Assembly (NCBI GenBank): GCA_943789485.1
Contig: CALSUH010000019.1
Location: forward strand, 1-64,000
Source of the DNA: an uncultured Pseudomonadales bacterium
GTDB lineage: Bacteria; Pseudomonadota; Gammaproteobacteria; Pseudomonadales; Pseudohongiellaceae
Direction of reading: 5' to 3'
Length of the DNA: 64,000 nucleotides
Part shown: positions 46,686-57,060 of the stretch, one piece after another
Numbering within the stretch: the stretch's first letter is position 1
Layout: every line of letters starts with the position of its first letter
Notes under the pieces: model-generated
Seen by the model: only the letters and a program-made list of their open reading frames with translations
The model's database searches: none
Told to the model about the DNA's origin: nothing
Program-made: the position numbers and the translations under genes

Positions 46686-47735
46686 ATGAGCCTCACAACT
46701 CTCAGTATTACCCAGCCCGATGACTGGCACTTACATCTGCGCGACGGTGGGGCACTCAAGACTACCGTAGCCCATAGCGCGCGAGTTTTTGGCAGGGCAA
46801 TCGTCATGCCAAATCTTAAGCCGCCGGTAACCACCGTGGCACAGGCACTTTCCTACAGGCAACGAATTGTTTCCTGTGTGCCCCAAGGAAGCGCTTTTGA
46901 ACCCCTTATGACCCTCTATCTTACTGATCAACTTTGTTCGCAGGAAATACAGCTAGCATATGAAGAAGACTGCCTAGCGGGCATCAAGTTCTATCCTGCA
47001 GGGGCAACGACCAATTCGGAGAGCGGCGTGGCCGAGCTCGAATGTGTCTATCCCGCTCTGGAAAAAATGGCAGAAATTGGCTTGCCACTTCTTATCCATG
47101 GGGAAGTTACTGATACCGCGGTAGACATCTTCGATAGAGAGCGCATCTTTATAGAGACGGTCCTCGCACCGCTGACACAAAGGTTTCCAGACTTAAAGAT
47201 TGTTCTCGAGCACATCACCACTAAAGATGCCGTAGAATTTGTAACAGGTCAAAGCGAAAACATAGCTGCCACGATTACAGCGCATCATTTGCTACTCAAC
47301 CGCAATGATTTGTTAGTCGGTGGGGTCAGGCCTCACTTTTATTGCTTGCCAATACTGAAAAGAAACACCCATCAGCGCGCTCTCATTAAAGCTGCCACTG
47401 GCGGAAACCCCAAATTTTTCCTCGGCACTGATTCTGCGCCACACTCAATAGACACCAAAGAGTCTTCCTGTGGCTGTGCAGGAATATATTCTGCCCATGC
47501 AGCTCTTGAGCTTTATACAGAGGTCTTCGAGGCGGAGGATGCTCTAGATAAGCTGGAAGGCTTCGCGAGTTTCTTCGGTGCCGATTTTTACAATCTGCCC
47601 CGCAACCAGGCTCAAATAACACTTAGCAAAACCCCCAGCACTGTGCCAGCAGAATACTTATTCGACGACGGCAGTGTCATTCCCATGCGTGCAAACGAGT
47701 CCATCTCCTGGTCCGTAGAAAAGGTAACACAATGA
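46686..47735 (+). CDS. pyrC: Dihydroorotase
   Basis: Zinc amidohydrolase that closes the ring to dihydroorotate in pyrimidine synthesis. I choose ATG 46686 ([21 protein letters not shown]), giving 349 residues close to the E. coli enzyme; a TTG ten codons upstream is possible. Metal ligands appear in HLHLRDG, the carboxylated Lys region [24 protein letters not shown] and the Asp in LGTDSAPHS. It overlaps rnt by four bases. argG-pyrC-rnt is also the Pseudomonas order. Confidence 0.95.
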   Translation: MSLTTLSITQPDDWHLHLRDGGALKTTVAHSARVFGRAIVMPNLKPPVTTVAQALSYRQRIVSCVPQGSAFEPLMTLYLTDQLCSQEIQLAYEEDCLAGIKFYPAGATTNSESGVAELECVYPALEKMAEIGLPLLIHGEVTDTAVDIFDRERIFIETVLAPLTQRFPDLKIVLEHITTKDAVEFVTGQSENIAATITAHHLLLNRNDLLVGGVRPHFYCLPILKRNTHQRALIKAATGGNPKFFLGTDSAPHSIDTKESSCGCAGIYSAHAALELYTEVFEAEDALDKLEGFASFFGADFYNLPRNQAQITLSKTPSTVPAEYLFDDGSVIPMRANESISWSVEKVTQ

Positions 47736-48391
47736 ACGACTCGGACTCAGAAGAGGAAGAAAATCACCTACTCGCGAATAGATTTCGTACATTCCTTCCA
47801 GTTGTAGTCGATATAGAAACTGGCGGATTTAATGCACAGACAGATGCGATCCTAGAAATATCCGCCGTAATATTGGGCATGGATGAGAAGGGAGTTATTG
47901 ACATCGAACAAACTTTCTTCCAACGCGTCATTCCCTTTGAAGGTTTAAAGCTCGATGAAGCTGCACTAAAATTTACCGGCATAGATCCTTTTCATCCGCT
48001 TCGCATCGCGCGACCAGAGAGAGAGGTTATACAAACGATGTTTGACATGATTCGCGACGCGGTAAAAGCCAAGCATTGTAAGCGTGCCATATTGGTCGGA
48101 CACAACGCTCACTTCGACCTAGGGTTCGTGAATGCTGCCAGCAAAAGACACAACTTCAAGAGAAACCCGTTTCATCCTTTCTCTTGTTTCGACACCGCCA
48201 CACTTAGCGGCTTGGCATTTGGGCAGACGGTTCTGGCAAGGGCCTGTGAGGTGGCGGGAATTGACTTCGACAATGACGAGGCGCACTCCGCGCGCTACGA
48301 TGCACATAAGACAGCCGAACTGTATTGTCAGATCGTTAATACTTACCAGGAACTCGGAGGCTGGCCTCTTGGCCAAAAAAGAAGTAGCTAG
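47732..48391 (+). CDS. rnt: Ribonuclease T
   Basis: DEDDh 3'-exoribonuclease that trims tRNA and other stable RNAs. Exo I is [16 protein letters not shown], Exo II is [14 protein letters not shown], and Exo III is [14 protein letters not shown]. 219 residues. It is translationally coupled to pyrC through ATGA. The first 20 residues are unusually acidic ([10 protein letters not shown]). Confidence 0.94.
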   Translation: MNDSDSEEEENHLLANRFRTFLPVVVDIETGGFNAQTDAILEISAVILGMDEKGVIDIEQTFFQRVIPFEGLKLDEAALKFTGIDPFHPLRIARPEREVIQTMFDMIRDAVKAKHCKRAILVGHNAHFDLGFVNAASKRHNFKRNPFHPFSCFDTATLSGLAFGQTVLARACEVAGIDFDNDEAHSARYDAHKTAELYCQIVNTYQELGGWPLGQKRSS

Positions 48392-48463
48392 GCTAGCACG
48401 CGGAATTTTGAAATACGCGTCTTCTAAATCCAAAGCACTGAGTCAATAGTGCTTCGGCTCAGC

Positions 48464-48784
48464 TTAAGAGTCGTCTTCGACCGTATCAACTAAGGTCTGT
48501 AGCTCTCCCTTTTCATGCATCTCAGTGATGATGTCGCAACCACCAACCAACTCGCCCTTGACGAACAGCTGTGGAAAAGTCGGCCAGTTAGAGATAGAAG
48601 GCAGCGTAGAGCGCACATCTGGATTCGCCAAAATATCAACATAGGCAAAGCGTTTTCCGCACGACATCAATAACTGTGTAACCTGCGATGAAAAGCCACA
48701 CTGCGGTTGTTCAGGATTGCCCTTCATATAAAGCAGAATGCTATTGGAATCGATTTGCTCTTTAATAGTTTCTTCAATGCTCAT
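48464..48784 (-). CDS. grxD: Monothiol glutaredoxin 4
   Basis: CGFS-type glutaredoxin that binds and transfers [2Fe-2S] clusters. The active motif is CGFSSQ, preceded by YMKGNPEQPQ, with TFPQLFVKGELVGGCDI for glutathione binding. 106 residues is the family length. It is convergent with rnt and stands alone as a transcription unit. Confidence 0.96.
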   Translation of the reverse strand: MSIEETIKEQIDSNSILLYMKGNPEQPQCGFSSQVTQLLMSCGKRFAYVDILANPDVRSTLPSISNWPTFPQLFVKGELVGGCDIITEMHEKGELQTLVDTVEDDS

Positions 48785-48958
48785 TAGTACTGCCTCGTTT
48801 ATCTTTTGATAACATTTTGATGGTAATTGCTCGGCGTCTCTTCTGAAGACCGCATTCGATCGCGGAAGTCTACAACGGCTGTCCCGTTTTGTCAGTATTG
48901 CTGATTACTTGACAGCTGAATTCGTTATGAACAGCGCGCCAGACTAAGAAGGTGGAGA

Positions 48959-50518
48959 CTAGTCAGAGGAATTCAAGGCACTTGGTTTCCCCCAAGCTCC
49001 GCCACCCGGCGTTTCTATAAGTAATCTATCACCCGTCTCCACTGTGATAGAGCACTTCCCCGGAAGCGTCTTGCCATTCAAGGAATTCCTTCCCCTCATG
49101 CCCTCGCCCCCTTCGTTAAGACCCCATGGGGCAATTTCCCGACGCTCGCTAAGCAGACTCAGCTGGGCTTGCTCAAGAAACTCATACTCGCGCACAACGC
49201 CCGCTCCGCCATCATGTTTCCCCTTCCCACCACTGTCCCGGCGAACTGCATAGCGGTGCACGCGCAGTGGATAGTGCATTTCTAAACTCTCGATTGGAGT
49301 GTTCAAGGTATTCGTCATGTGGCTGTGCACCGCATCACGACCCGCCGTAGTTGGTCCGCCGCCAATCCCGCCGGCTAGCGTCTCGTAATAATCCCAACGT
49401 CTGCCAGTCTCATCATCTATCTGGCCCATGGCTACGTTGTTCATCGTGCCCTGACTCGCTGCTGGAATCCGATCTGGCAATGCCTTCGCCAACGCGCCGA
49501 AGACAAGGTCAACGAGGCGGCTGGATGTTTCCACGTTACCGGCGGCTACTGCCGCTGGTCGATTGGCATTTACGATTGAGCCCTGCCTAGTCTGCAGGTG
49601 AATTCGCCGAAATAATCCCTCACAGGCGGGGGGGTCTTCTGGTAAAAGGCAGCGGACGCAATAGAAAGCTGCGGCTGCGACAACGGATTCGGGGCAATTC
49701 AAATTTCCAGCGACCTGCTCTGAGCTATCGCGAAAGTCCAGCTCCAAGCTATCGGGTTTAATTCGCAGCGTAAGTGCCAGTTTTATAGTCGACTGACCGC
49801 AGCCATCATTATCCAGATAATCCGTGAAGCTATATTCTCCTACTTGCAATCCAGCAATAGCATTGGCAGTGATACGGTCAGCATAGTCATTCAATTGCCC
49901 CATGCCCTGCGCGTAGTTAATGACACTCATCGCCAGTAACAAGGATTGCAATCGCTGCACCCCCAGCCTATTGGCGCCAGCCTGTGCAGCGAAGTCTCCA
50001 CTTAGCGCCCCCCCCTGGATCTGTAAAAGCGCTAGCGCCTCCTGCTGTAATACCCCAGATTTGAATAACAGTGTTGGCGGAATAATCAGCCCTTCCTCTT
50101 CTAAGCTCGAAGACATTGGCATCGATCCCGGCGTGTCACAGCCGATATTGGCGTGATGCGCTCGGTTAGCAACGAAGCCTATTAAACGCCGGCCCTGTTC
50201 GACAAAGACCGGTGCAATCAAGGTTACGTCAGGCAGATGAGTTCCCCCTAAATAAGGATCGTTGAGCACCAGCATATCGCCGCCGCTCCATTGTTTATTC
50301 TCGATGATAGATTCCATCGCGAACGCCATGCTACCCAGATGCACCGGTATATGAGCCGCCTGCGCAAAGAGCTTGCCGTTAGTCGAGAACAAGGCACAAG
50401 AAAAATCTAAACGATCCTTAATATTGGGCGAGAACGCCGTACGCCGAAGCACTGTACCCATCTCATCGCAAATCGCTGAGACTCGGCTGGAGAAGAGCTT
50501 TAGTTCTATTGCGTTCAT
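48959..50518 (-). CDS. hyuB: Hydantoinase B / 5-oxoprolinase subunit
   Basis: HyuB-family subunit, normally paired with HyuA for ATP-dependent opening of 5-membered imide or lactam rings (hydantoins, 5-oxoproline). Features include NDPYLGGTHLPDVTLIAPVF, VANRAHHANIGCDTPGSMP and the glycine-rich GGIGGGPTTAGRDAVHSHMTN and ETPGGGAWGKP. 519 residues, complete. HyuA is not adjacent on either side: grxD and argF are the neighbours. The substrate is unknown. Confidence 0.9.
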   Translation of the reverse strand: MNAIELKLFSSRVSAICDEMGTVLRRTAFSPNIKDRLDFSCALFSTNGKLFAQAAHIPVHLGSMAFAMESIIENKQWSGGDMLVLNDPYLGGTHLPDVTLIAPVFVEQGRRLIGFVANRAHHANIGCDTPGSMPMSSSLEEEGLIIPPTLLFKSGVLQQEALALLQIQGGALSGDFAAQAGANRLGVQRLQSLLLAMSVINYAQGMGQLNDYADRITANAIAGLQVGEYSFTDYLDNDGCGQSTIKLALTLRIKPDSLELDFRDSSEQVAGNLNCPESVVAAAAFYCVRCLLPEDPPACEGLFRRIHLQTRQGSIVNANRPAAVAAGNVETSSRLVDLVFGALAKALPDRIPAASQGTMNNVAMGQIDDETGRRWDYYETLAGGIGGGPTTAGRDAVHSHMTNTLNTPIESLEMHYPLRVHRYAVRRDSGGKGKHDGGAGVVREYEFLEQAQLSLLSERREIAPWGLNEGGEGMRGRNSLNGKTLPGKCSITVETGDRLLIETPGGGAWGKPSALNSSD

Positions 50519-50728
50519 ACTTTGGTATCCAATTAGCTATTCAATTACTCACTCAAATCCACCGGGGCAATTGCCTCGACTAGCAGTTCTAGTTAAGATG
50601 CGATTATTCAACAGGTGGCGCGAGCTGCCTTTTTTAGTTTTTGGCTTTGCGAATTCACCACTACCAGCAAACTTAGTTAATGAATCTGAGCGCGGAAACT
50701 ACCAATACTCCATAAGCAGATACAATCG

Positions 50729-51625
50729 ATGAGTGTAAAACATTTTCTTACCCTGCAGGACTTCAGCAGCGATGAATTGAATCATATTATCCAACGTGCT
50801 GGCGAACTGAAGAAAAATCCAGAATTAGCGGTCACGCAACCGAGGAAGACACTAGGATTGATTTTCGAAAAATCGTCGACAAGAACCAGGCTCGCGTTCG
50901 AAGTAGCTATGAACCAACTCGACGGTTCTGCTGTGTTTCTAGCAAATGCAGACTCACAACTTGGTAGAGGCGAACCTATCGAAGATAGCGCCCGCGTCCT
51001 TGCTGGTATGGTGGATTGCGTTGCCATACGCACCTTTGAGCATGAGAAGCTCATGCGCTTTGCTGAATATTCCTCCGTGCCTGTCATCAACGCTCTTACC
51101 GATGACTTTCACCCCTGCCAGTTGCTCGCCGACGTGCAGACCTTTGTCGAAAACCGCGGGAGCATCGCCGGCAAGACAGTAGCGTGGATAGGTGATGGCA
51201 ATAACATGTGCCACTCCTATATCAATGCCGCCGACAAGTTCGATTTTCAACTTAACATAGCCAGCCCTGAAGGCTTCGAGCCGAACGCCGAATTGCTCAA
51301 CACGCACAAAAACCGTATCCAGCTTAGTCCAGACCCAAAGGCGGCGGTGCTTGGTGCCGATTTAGTTGTCACCGATGTCTGGGCCTCCATGGGCCAAGAA
51401 GAAGAACAAAATCATAGACTTACTAGCTTCAATGGCTTTCAAGTAAATGCCCAGCTTATGGCTTTAGCGAATTCGGACGCTCTATTTATGCACTGCCTTC
51501 CCGCGCATCGCGGCGAAGAAGTGAGCGCCTCACTTCTCGATGCGAAACACAGCATAGTGTGGGATGAGGCGGCGAACCGCATGCATTCACAGAAAGCACT
51601 TATCGAGTTCCTTCTTTCTCAGTAA
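50729..51625 (+). CDS. argF: Ornithine carbamoyltransferase
   Basis: Makes citrulline from ornithine and carbamoyl phosphate. The carbamoyl-phosphate loop [10 protein letters not shown], the [11 protein letters not shown] segment, the [12 protein letters not shown] motif and the ornithine-binding [11 protein letters not shown] are all present. 298 residues. The usual STRTRVSFE shows Leu-Ala here, a conservative change. argG lies on the other strand 4.6 kb away. Confidence 0.96.
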   Translation: MSVKHFLTLQDFSSDELNHIIQRAGELKKNPELAVTQPRKTLGLIFEKSSTRTRLAFEVAMNQLDGSAVFLANADSQLGRGEPIEDSARVLAGMVDCVAIRTFEHEKLMRFAEYSSVPVINALTDDFHPCQLLADVQTFVENRGSIAGKTVAWIGDGNNMCHSYINAADKFDFQLNIASPEGFEPNAELLNTHKNRIQLSPDPKAAVLGADLVVTDVWASMGQEEEQNHRLTSFNGFQVNAQLMALANSDALFMHCLPAHRGEEVSASLLDAKHSIVWDEAANRMHSQKALIEFLLSQ

Positions 51626-51807
51626 TCTAGCCGATTGCCATCGAATTACGCACTACCATATGTAGTGGTGCAAAATATCCAGACAATCGCCTGATTTAGC
51701 ACGAGTTTTAATTTATTTTTGCACTTTTTTGAGCCGCTAGATCAGCCTGCGATTGCTTTCTAGCTCATCCCTATTTTTCCCAATAACAACAACAGCCTAC
51801 TCACAAT

Positions 51808-51840
51808 TTACCCACATATTACCCACATATTACCCACACA
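51808..51840. promoter_or_regulatory. Three 11-bp direct repeats resembling DnaA boxes
   Basis: TTACCCACATA is repeated at 51808-51818 and 51819-51829, then TTACCCACACA at 51830-51840. The 11-bp period is about one DNA turn, so bound proteins would line up on one face. TTACCCACA differs from the DnaA box TTATCCACA at one position. In E. coli the nrdAB promoter region contains DnaA boxes, so a role in nrd control is plausible. Confidence 0.5.
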
Positions 51841-52109
51841 GAAAATACTTGCATTAGCATGCCAAGCGCATTATCTTGTGTATTAGATTTATTGATTGTC
51901 TACATATTGTATTAGTTGAGCGAAAATCAAGGACTAGCATCTCTTAGAGATACTTCTAAAAATTATTGCAATACTGGGTGGTTAGCGATGTTTTACCTCC
52001 TAATAAGAATAGAAGCACTTGATCGCAAAGGACTTTTTAGTTCTGTTTTCGGGCTTACCTTTTGAGTTCTCATAAAAATTCAAAATATAATTAAAGTCCT
52101 GCCGCAAAA

Positions 52110-52125
52110 ACACAATATATAGTGT
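52110..52125. promoter_or_regulatory. NrdR box
   Basis: ACACAATATATAGTGT is a 16-bp near-perfect palindrome that fits the known NrdR consensus exactly (ACAC, AT-rich centre, GTGT). NrdR is the ATP/dATP-sensing repressor of ribonucleotide reductase genes and usually binds two boxes about 30 bp apart. A very degenerate partner may lie near 52080. It is 223 bases before nrdA. Confidence 0.8.
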
Positions 52126-52347
52126 ATGGCTTACCGATTTTCGGTCACGAAATCTGTTTGTAGCGATTTCGCTGCCAAATCTGGCCAGACGAGTTCTATT
52201 TCGCCGCACTATTTAAAGTGGCGGGATCTGAGCAGAAGGTTTTAACCCCTACCTGGGTTTTAACCAAAGGCGCATAGCTAGTTTGAGCCAACAACAAGAC
52301 AGTTACTTAAGACTATTTAGCAGTAGATAGCAAATTCGGAGCCAACA

Positions 52348-55197
52348 ATGCAGACAGATGTACAAACAGCAGTTAACCCTGCCTCCCCCGCCACCTCAGC
52401 AAGCAACGAAACAGCAACTCTTTCAGCAACAGCCCCCGGACAGCTGCGCGTTATTAAACGTAACGGCGCCGTGGTTAGCTACTCTGAATCCAAAATCTCG
52501 GTTGCTATTACCAAGGCCTATTTGGCTGTTGAGGGTGGGAACGCTGCCGCCTCTTCGCGCATCCACGAATCGGTCCAACAGTTAGGTCTGCAGATTACTG
52601 GGATTTTTCGTCGCCGCATGCCTTCCGGTGGCACGATTCATATTGAAGACATTCAGGATCAGGTTGAGCTAGCTCTAATGCGCACTGGTGAGCATAAGAT
52701 CGCACGAAGTTATGTTATCTATCGCGCTGAACATGCGCGCATTCGCGATCAGAAGACCGCAGAAGAGAAACCTAGCCCGGGCGCAATAATCATCACTCTA
52801 GACAACGGCGAAAAAGGCCCGTTAGACACACAGCGTCTGCGGACTGTCATTAACGAAGCCTGCGAAGGACTCGACGATGTCTCTGCCAATGCAATTTACG
52901 AAGAGACTCTCAAAAATTTATACCCTGGCGTGAAAATGGAAGACGTCCGCACTTCACTCGTAATGACTGCTCGCACCATGGTTGAAAAGGACCCGAACTA
53001 CTCTTTTGTTACCGCCAGACTGCTAATGGACACGATCCGTGCCGAGGCTCTTGGCTTTCTAGGTATCGCAGAATCAGCCACTCAATCAGAGATGCACTAT
53101 CGCTACGCTGCAACCCTGAAGCCCTATATAGAGAAAGGCGTCGAACTTGGCCTAGTCTCACCTCATCTCTTGGAGTATGACTTGGGCATCCTTGGTGAGG
53201 CTCTACAGGCAGATCGCGATATGCAATTCACCTATCTCGGCTTACAGACGCTTTACGACCGCTACTTCATTCACAGCAATGACACGCGCTTCGAGCTACC
53301 ACAGGTATTCTTTATGCGCGTAGCGATGGGCCTGGCGAGCAATGAAGAGAATCGCGAAGAGCGCGCGATAGAGTTTTACAACCTACTTTCCAGCTTTGAT
53401 TATATGGTCTCGACTCCACAGCTATTTAATTCAGGCACGTTGCGCCCGCAGCTCTCTTCGTGCTTCCTAACTACGGTGCCAGATGATCTACACGGCATTT
53501 ACTCGGCGATCAGAGACAATGCCATGCTATCCAAATGGGCTGGCGGGCTAGGTAACGATTGGACACCTGTGCGCGCGCTAGGTGCCCACATCAAGGGCAC
53601 TAACGGTAAGTCACAGGGCATCGTTCCTTTTCTAAAGGTCGTTAACGACACTGCCGTAGCGGTAAATCAGGGCGGCAAGCGCAAGGGTGCCGTATGCGCA
53701 TACCTAGAGACTTGGCACCTTGATATCGAGGAATTTCTTGAGCTCCGCAAGAACACCGGTGATGAAAGACGCCGCTCTCATGACATGAACACAGCAAACT
53801 GGATACCTGATTTATTCATGAAGCGGGTATTCAACGATCAGGATTGGACACTTTTCTCACCGAATAATGTTCCCGATTTGCACGACCTTCACGGCAGGGC
53901 ATTTGAAGAGGCCTACGTTGAATATGAGCGCAAGGCGATGGTTGGTGAAGTTGAAGTCTACAAAACAATTAAGGCTAGCGACTTATGGCGCAAGATGATT
54001 TCAATGTTATTCGAGACTGGACATCCTTGGATCACTTTTAAAGATACCTGTAACGTGCGCTCTCCGCAGCAGCACATCGGCGCGATTCACTCCTCGAATC
54101 TTTGCACAGAGATTACCCTGAATACGAACAAGGAAGAGATCGCCGTTTGTAATCTCGGTTCAGTGAATTTAATGAATCATGTCAGTGAAACTGGGTTAGA
54201 TCAGGAGAAGTTGAAGTCGACAATTAAGACAGCGGTACGCATGCTGGATAACGTCATCGACATCAATTATTACTCCGTACCGCAGGCGAAGAACTCGAAC
54301 CTGAAGCACAGACCAATCGGCATGGGCATCATGGGCTTTCAAGATGCCTTGTACCTGCAACGCATCCCCTACTCCTCCGATCAAGCTGTAGAGTTTGCAG
54401 ATATATCTATGGAGATAATCAGCTATCACGCTATTCAGGCGTCTACCGACCTAGCCGAAGAACGCGGCCGTTATGAATCTTATGAGGGCTCTCTTTGGGA
54501 TCAGGGCAAACTACCAATCGACTCTCTCAAGATTCTTCAAGAAGAACGTGGCGAAGAATATCTAGACGTCAACATGGAGCAACGTCTCGACTGGGATAGC
54601 CTACGAGCACGCATCCAACAGACAGGGATGCGTAATTCGAATGTATTGGCAATTGCACCGACCGCCACGATAGCAAACATCATCGGCGTTTCACAATCCA
54701 TCGAACCCACATATCAAAACTTATATGTGAAATCGAATCTGTCCGGTGAATTCACCGTGGTAAACCCATTTCTCGTTCGCGATTTGAAACAGGCAAACCT
54801 TTGGGACAGCGTCATGGTAAACGACCTTAAATACTACGAAGGTAGCGTGCAGAAGATCGATAGAGTTCCTGCTGACATCAAGCACATCTATGCTACGGCC
54901 TTCGAGGTAGAACCTCGCTGGCTCGTCGATGCTGCAAGTCGTCGGCAGAAGTGGATCGACCAGGCGCAATCTCTCAATCTCTACGTAGCTGGTGCAAGCG
55001 GCAAGAAACTAGATGTCACCTACCGCATGGCATGGTTAAGAGGCTTAAAGACTACCTATTATTTACGCGCTCTTGCAGCAACCACGACTGAGAAGTCTAC
55101 AGTATCTGATAACAGTCTTAATAAGGTATCTAGCGGGGCGGCGGCGGTGCCTCTGGCATGTTCTCTAGATGATCCAGAATGCGAAGCCTGTCAGTAA
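52348..55197 (+). CDS. nrdA: Ribonucleoside-diphosphate reductase, alpha subunit (class Ia)
   Basis: Reduces ribonucleotides to deoxyribonucleotides. At 949 residues it is longer than E. coli NrdA (761) because it carries two N-terminal ATP-cone domains (about 32-135 and 145-235), as in Pseudomonas. The catalytic core includes SSNLCTEITL (active-site Asn, Cys, Glu), GSVNLMNHV, the radical-transfer region, and APTATIANIIGVSQ. The C-terminal redox pair is CEAC at the very end. nrdB follows after 100 bases with a hairpin between. Confidence 0.96.
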   Translation: MQTDVQTAVNPASPATSASNETATLSATAPGQLRVIKRNGAVVSYSESKISVAITKAYLAVEGGNAAASSRIHESVQQLGLQITGIFRRRMPSGGTIHIEDIQDQVELALMRTGEHKIARSYVIYRAEHARIRDQKTAEEKPSPGAIIITLDNGEKGPLDTQRLRTVINEACEGLDDVSANAIYEETLKNLYPGVKMEDVRTSLVMTARTMVEKDPNYSFVTARLLMDTIRAEALGFLGIAESATQSEMHYRYAATLKPYIEKGVELGLVSPHLLEYDLGILGEALQADRDMQFTYLGLQTLYDRYFIHSNDTRFELPQVFFMRVAMGLASNEENREERAIEFYNLLSSFDYMVSTPQLFNSGTLRPQLSSCFLTTVPDDLHGIYSAIRDNAMLSKWAGGLGNDWTPVRALGAHIKGTNGKSQGIVPFLKVVNDTAVAVNQGGKRKGAVCAYLETWHLDIEEFLELRKNTGDERRRSHDMNTANWIPDLFMKRVFNDQDWTLFSPNNVPDLHDLHGRAFEEAYVEYERKAMVGEVEVYKTIKASDLWRKMISMLFETGHPWITFKDTCNVRSPQQHIGAIHSSNLCTEITLNTNKEEIAVCNLGSVNLMNHVSETGLDQEKLKSTIKTAVRMLDNVIDINYYSVPQAKNSNLKHRPIGMGIMGFQDALYLQRIPYSSDQAVEFADISMEIISYHAIQASTDLAEERGRYESYEGSLWDQGKLPIDSLKILQEERGEEYLDVNMEQRLDWDSLRARIQQTGMRNSNVLAIAPTATIANIIGVSQSIEPTYQNLYVKSNLSGEFTVVNPFLVRDLKQANLWDSVMVNDLKYYEGSVQKIDRVPADIKHIYATAFEVEPRWLVDAASRRQKWIDQAQSLNLYVAGASGKKLDVTYRMAWLRGLKTTYYLRALAATTTEKSTVSDNSLNKVSSGAAAVPLACSLDDPECEACQ

Positions 55198-55212
55198 CAA
55201 CATTAATAGCAA

Positions 55213-55260
55213 GCGCAGGCCTAGCCTGCGCAAAGCACTGTGCTAGCGATTTTCCTAGCA
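55213..55260. repeat. Hairpins between nrdA and nrdB
   Basis: GCGCAGGC (55213-55220) pairs with GCCTGCGC (55224-55231) around a 3-base loop, an 8-bp GC-rich stem. Close by, TGCTAG (55241-55246) pairs with CTAGCA (55255-55260). There is no T-run after the first stem, so it is more likely an mRNA stability or partial attenuation element than a full terminator. Confidence 0.6.
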
Positions 55261-55297
55261 TAAAATAATAGAAGCAAAAAAGAGGTTAAGGAAAATT

Positions 55298-56599
55298 ATG
55301 CTGTCATGGGATGAATTCGAGCAGGAGGACGGAGCCGCACAGCTAGTCAAAGCTACCGCGTTAGAGCCTGTCAAAACCGAAACGGTTAACCAAGAGCCAA
55401 TCGCACCTGTTGCCGAAACGCTATCTGCTCCAGTTGTTAGCCCACGAGAACAGGTCGCAGACTTCCAATCGAACCTTGATGCTTCAGAAGAGAAGAAAAA
55501 CGCTGACGCCCTACAGAAGGCTATCGTCGATTTAGAGGAGCTCAATATCGAAGTTGGGCTGGAGGAGCTTGAAGGTTCCGCTACTCGAGTCGCGGTCGAT
55601 GACAAGCGCATGATTAATTGTCGCGCCGATTTAAATCAGCTCGTTCCTTTCAAATATGACTGGGCTTGGCAGAAATATCTGGACGGTTGTGCGAACCACT
55701 GGATGCCGCAGGAAGTTAATATGACGGCTGATATTGGATTGTGGAAAACGCCGAACGGGCTAACCGATGACGAACGCCTCATAGTGAAGCGCAATCTCGG
55801 GTTTTTCTCTACAGCTGATTCATTAGTTGCCAACAACTTGGTGCTAGCGGTCTATCGTTTAATCACAAACCCTGAATGTCGGCAGTACATTTTACGCCAA
55901 GCTTTCGAGGAAGCAATTCACACTCACGCCTATCAATATTGCATTGAGTCTCTTTCCATGGACGAGGGCGAAATTTTTAATATGTACCACGAGGTACCCT
56001 CGGTAGCGAAGAAGGCATCTTGGGGTCTTAAATACACGCAAGAATTGAGCGACCCTAAATTCAACACAGGAACTATTGAAAACGATCAGGCTCTACTCAA
56101 AAACCTGATCGCGTTTTACTGCTGCCTGGAGGGTATATTCTTCTACTGCGGCTTCACCCAGATCCTATCCATGGGTAGACGCAATAAGATGACGGGCACC
56201 TCAGAGCAGTTTCAATACATTCTTCGCGACGAATCTATGCACCTAAATTTCGGCATCGACATGATCAATCAGATCAAGTTGGAAAATCCACAACTGTGGA
56301 CTGACGAGATGAAGGAGCAAGCAACGCAGATGATATTGCAAGCTACAGCTCTGGAGATCGAATACGCGCGAGACACTATGCCACGCGGCGTACTCGGTAT
56401 GAACGCCGCGATGATGGAAGAGTATCTACAATTCATCGCGAATCGAAGGCTCATTCAAATAGGTCTGCCCGAGCAATTCGCTGGAGTTGAAAATCCGTTT
56501 CCTTGGATGTCTGAAATCATGGATCTACGCAAGGAAAAGAACTTCTTCGAAACTCGAGTCATCGAATATCAAACTGGCGGTGCTTTGACCTGGGATTAA
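55298..56599 (+). CDS. nrdB: Ribonucleoside-diphosphate reductase, beta subunit
   Basis: Diiron-tyrosyl radical subunit. Metal-ligand segments include [16 protein letters not shown] (with the adjacent radical Tyr candidate) and [13 protein letters not shown]. The last residues form the docking tail for NrdA. At 433 residues it has an N-terminal extension of about 90 residues compared with E. coli (376), rich in Glu and Ala. AAGGA lies six bases before the ATG. Confidence 0.95.
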   Translation: MLSWDEFEQEDGAAQLVKATALEPVKTETVNQEPIAPVAETLSAPVVSPREQVADFQSNLDASEEKKNADALQKAIVDLEELNIEVGLEELEGSATRVAVDDKRMINCRADLNQLVPFKYDWAWQKYLDGCANHWMPQEVNMTADIGLWKTPNGLTDDERLIVKRNLGFFSTADSLVANNLVLAVYRLITNPECRQYILRQAFEEAIHTHAYQYCIESLSMDEGEIFNMYHEVPSVAKKASWGLKYTQELSDPKFNTGTIENDQALLKNLIAFYCCLEGIFFYCGFTQILSMGRRNKMTGTSEQFQYILRDESMHLNFGIDMINQIKLENPQLWTDEMKEQATQMILQATALEIEYARDTMPRGVLGMNAAMMEEYLQFIANRRLIQIGLPEQFAGVENPFPWMSEIMDLRKEKNFFETRVIEYQTGGALTWD

Positions 56600-56656
56600 G
56601 GTAAAGCATTAAGATTTAGTACCGGCCCGCAAGAGTCGCTACCAAATGGAGTACAC

Positions 56657-57016
56657 ATGAGCGAAAAAAAGTACGCTGACGACGATTCAGAACGCACCCT
56701 GGTTACGCTAGATCAACTTAGTCAAACCATTGAGGTAATGACTAGCGTAGTGAATAGATTGCGCCGTCATTTAAGCGATCAAATCAAGTCCCAGATACAG
56801 GCGCAGGAAAAATTAGAAGCGCTTGCCGCTGTGCAGATCGAACCTCCGGTACAGACGGCCACAAGTAAGTCTGATGCCGAGGCGGCAACTACTGAGTCAC
56901 AGCAAGTTAGTAGCGAGCAAGACCGCGCACGAAAACGGCAAAGAGAGAGTTTCGTAGTAGAAATAAGCCAGCAAGAAGTGGAGCCCACCCGCAAGCCCTC
57001 AAAGACCCTCCATTAA
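56657..57016 (+). CDS. Hypothetical coiled-coil protein
   Basis: 119 residues, no family recognised. The first half (about 12-60, LDQLSQTIEVMTSVVNRLRR and onward) is amphipathic and could form a coiled coil; the second half is disordered, rich in Ala, Thr, Gln and Glu, with a basic patch RARKRQRES. It lies 57 bases after nrdB on the same strand and 44 before mocA. Codon use resembles neighbours. It may be a co-transcribed accessory gene, but function cannot be assigned. Confidence 0.6.
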   Translation: MSEKKYADDDSERTLVTLDQLSQTIEVMTSVVNRLRRHLSDQIKSQIQAQEKLEALAAVQIEPPVQTATSKSDAEAATTESQQVSSEQDRARKRQRESFVVEISQQEVEPTRKPSKTLH

Positions 57017-57060
57017 ACTTCCTGTCTTGCGAAAATTAAAACGGCCACGCACCACCACAC

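Larger units (their letters stand above)
51626..52347. other. Long regulatory region upstream of nrdA
   Basis: This 722-base gap contains an exact NrdR-type palindrome, three phased TTACCCACATA repeats and two copies of GGTTTTAACC (52238-52247 and 52256-52265). One 69-codon minus-strand frame (52000-52209) spans the NrdR box and looks accidental. No other gene or RNA is recognised. Confidence 0.55.

Noticed and set aside
51808..51840. CRISPR-like repeat array
   Set aside because: The repeats are 11 bp, directly adjacent and without spacers; DnaA-like boxes explain them better.
52000..52209. 69-codon minus-strand frame upstream of nrdA
   Set aside because: It overlaps the NrdR box, has no ribosome site of note and no family pattern, and lies in a regulatory gap.
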